Below, one piece after another: positions 63,206 to 64,000 of a DNA stretch of 64,000 bases. Each line of letters opens with the position of its first letter. Positions within the stretch are counted from its first letter, which is position 1. Origin of the DNA: Sceloporus undulatus (lineage: Eukaryota; Chordata; Lepidosauria; Squamata; Phrynosomatidae). The position numbers and the translations under genes are program-made. Where the stretch lies: NCBI RefSeq assembly GCF_019175285.1, contig NC_056528.1:50925068-50989067 (forward strand). The letters run 5' to 3'. The notes under the pieces were generated by a model. The model searched no databases and had not been told where the DNA came from. It saw only the letters and a program-made list of their open reading frames with translations.

Positions 63206-64000
63206 GCAATCTCCCCTCCTATAACTATAAGTAAGACCTGGTCTTACTTTCTGCTCCCTCTTCTCTGTGATATAGATATTTATTAGGGTCACAGACCACC
63301 ATAAGGACAACCGAAAGCAGCATATAAATGCAATATACAATTTAAAAACCCATACAAGAAGTTTTAAAATGCTTCTAAATGTTCCTTTAAAACCCACAGG
63401 TAGAGACATGCATCCTCTCTGGAGGTATTTGAAGCCTTGGGAGCTCCGTCTCCTTTCGGCCAAGCTGACCATGCCCAGCTCTTTCCAGCGCTTTCCATCC
63501 CTTGGCTATTAATCATTGATTGTTCTGCAAGTCTTGTGATACGTATTAGTGGCAAGGAGAGAACACAACGCCAATGACAACGGTGTAAATACTAGGAGTT
63601 TGGCTGTTGGTTTTTGGTTTTGCAAATCTTCCATGTTTCCATTTGGCTTCCTGGGGGGTCGGAGTAAAGCCCCCGCAAAGCCCTTTCCACCGACTGGGTG
63701 GTCCGCAAGGGCAGCCTGGGGTCTTGCAACCCAGGCCAGCTGGAACAGCAAAAATGGAGGACCCTCCTTTTTCAAATGCACTTATTACTCCATCGTTTAT
63801 TAAGGCGTTTCTCAATGGCACACCAGCCTTGTGCGTTTTAACAATAGCTTTTGGGCGCGTTTTAAAACTCGTATCCCTCTTAAGTCTATTTAACTATACT
63901 AGTTTCAGTTTTACTAAGCCTGCCTGAGCCCCAGTTTTGGTGAAAAGGCAAGGTATAAGTCAATAAAATAATGGTTGGGATGATGATATTCGTTCATTCA
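63206..64000. other. Gene-free right end
   Basis: Near 63880-63965 'actaagcctgcctgagcccc' with 'aaggcaaggtataagtcaat' resembles a retroposon 3' tail. No gene supported. Confidence 0.4.

Noticed and set aside
1-64000. CRISPR arrays, operons, bacterial promoters or phage attachment sites
   Set aside because: None seen; the sequence is vertebrate nuclear DNA with introns and retroposons.

Overview
The window is nuclear DNA from a squamate reptile, most likely an iguanian lizard. The evidence is CR1, BovB (RTE) and L1 LINE fragments, tRNA-headed SINEs with a BovB-like tail ending in (ACA)n, many short retroposon tails ending in (ATT)n, and abundant non-autonomous DNA transposons. I see no bacterial features, no CRISPR array and no recognisable retroviral or other LTR element. 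Species cannot be fixed from the sequence alone.

Two host genes are well supported, both on the + strand and head to tail. The first (coding exons 21826-27270) is EDA2R (XEDAR/TNFRSF27), the ectodysplasin-A2 receptor. It has cysteine-rich domains, one membrane segment and a long tail with a TRAF6-type PVECTE motif. Unlike the human protein as I recall it, it ends in a death-domain-like module. The second (31060-35556, seven exons, 243 aa) is YIPF6, a five-pass Golgi YIP1-family protein, with a CpG-rich promoter and a CRE-like site. Human AR and OPHN1, which lie between EDA2R and YIPF6 on Xq, are absent from the gap here.

Layout. 1-20.3 kb: gene-free, filled with repeats (CR1, SINEs, Tigger-like MITEs, a BovB relic, a 420-bp purine tract). 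20.3-30.6 kb: EDA2R with its putative promoter and long 3' UTR. 30.7-37.8 kb: YIPF6 with its promoter, a minisatellite holding a 10-N assembly gap in intron 1, intronic MITEs, and the 3' UTR. 38-43.8 kb: gene-free, including a hairpin-rich Harbinger-like MITE nested in a Tigger-like MITE. 43.8-49 kb: an unusual cluster of repeated coding-like modules (EEYEELHASK type), a duplicated TATA-box promoter, a small intact ORF and a chimeric ORF carrying part of the Sm protein SNRPF. 49-57.5 kb: gene-free, with a 300-bp segment present about three times. 57.7-59.7 kb: a broken L1. 60-64 kb: a palindromic MITE, a tandemly amplified SINE fragment and CR1 pieces.

The two genes are not known to work together. 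The points most worth a second look are the death domain on EDA2R, the 44-49 kb module cluster, the hairpin-rich MITE, and an element closely resembling the mammalian MER2 (Tigger) family in an EDA2R intron.
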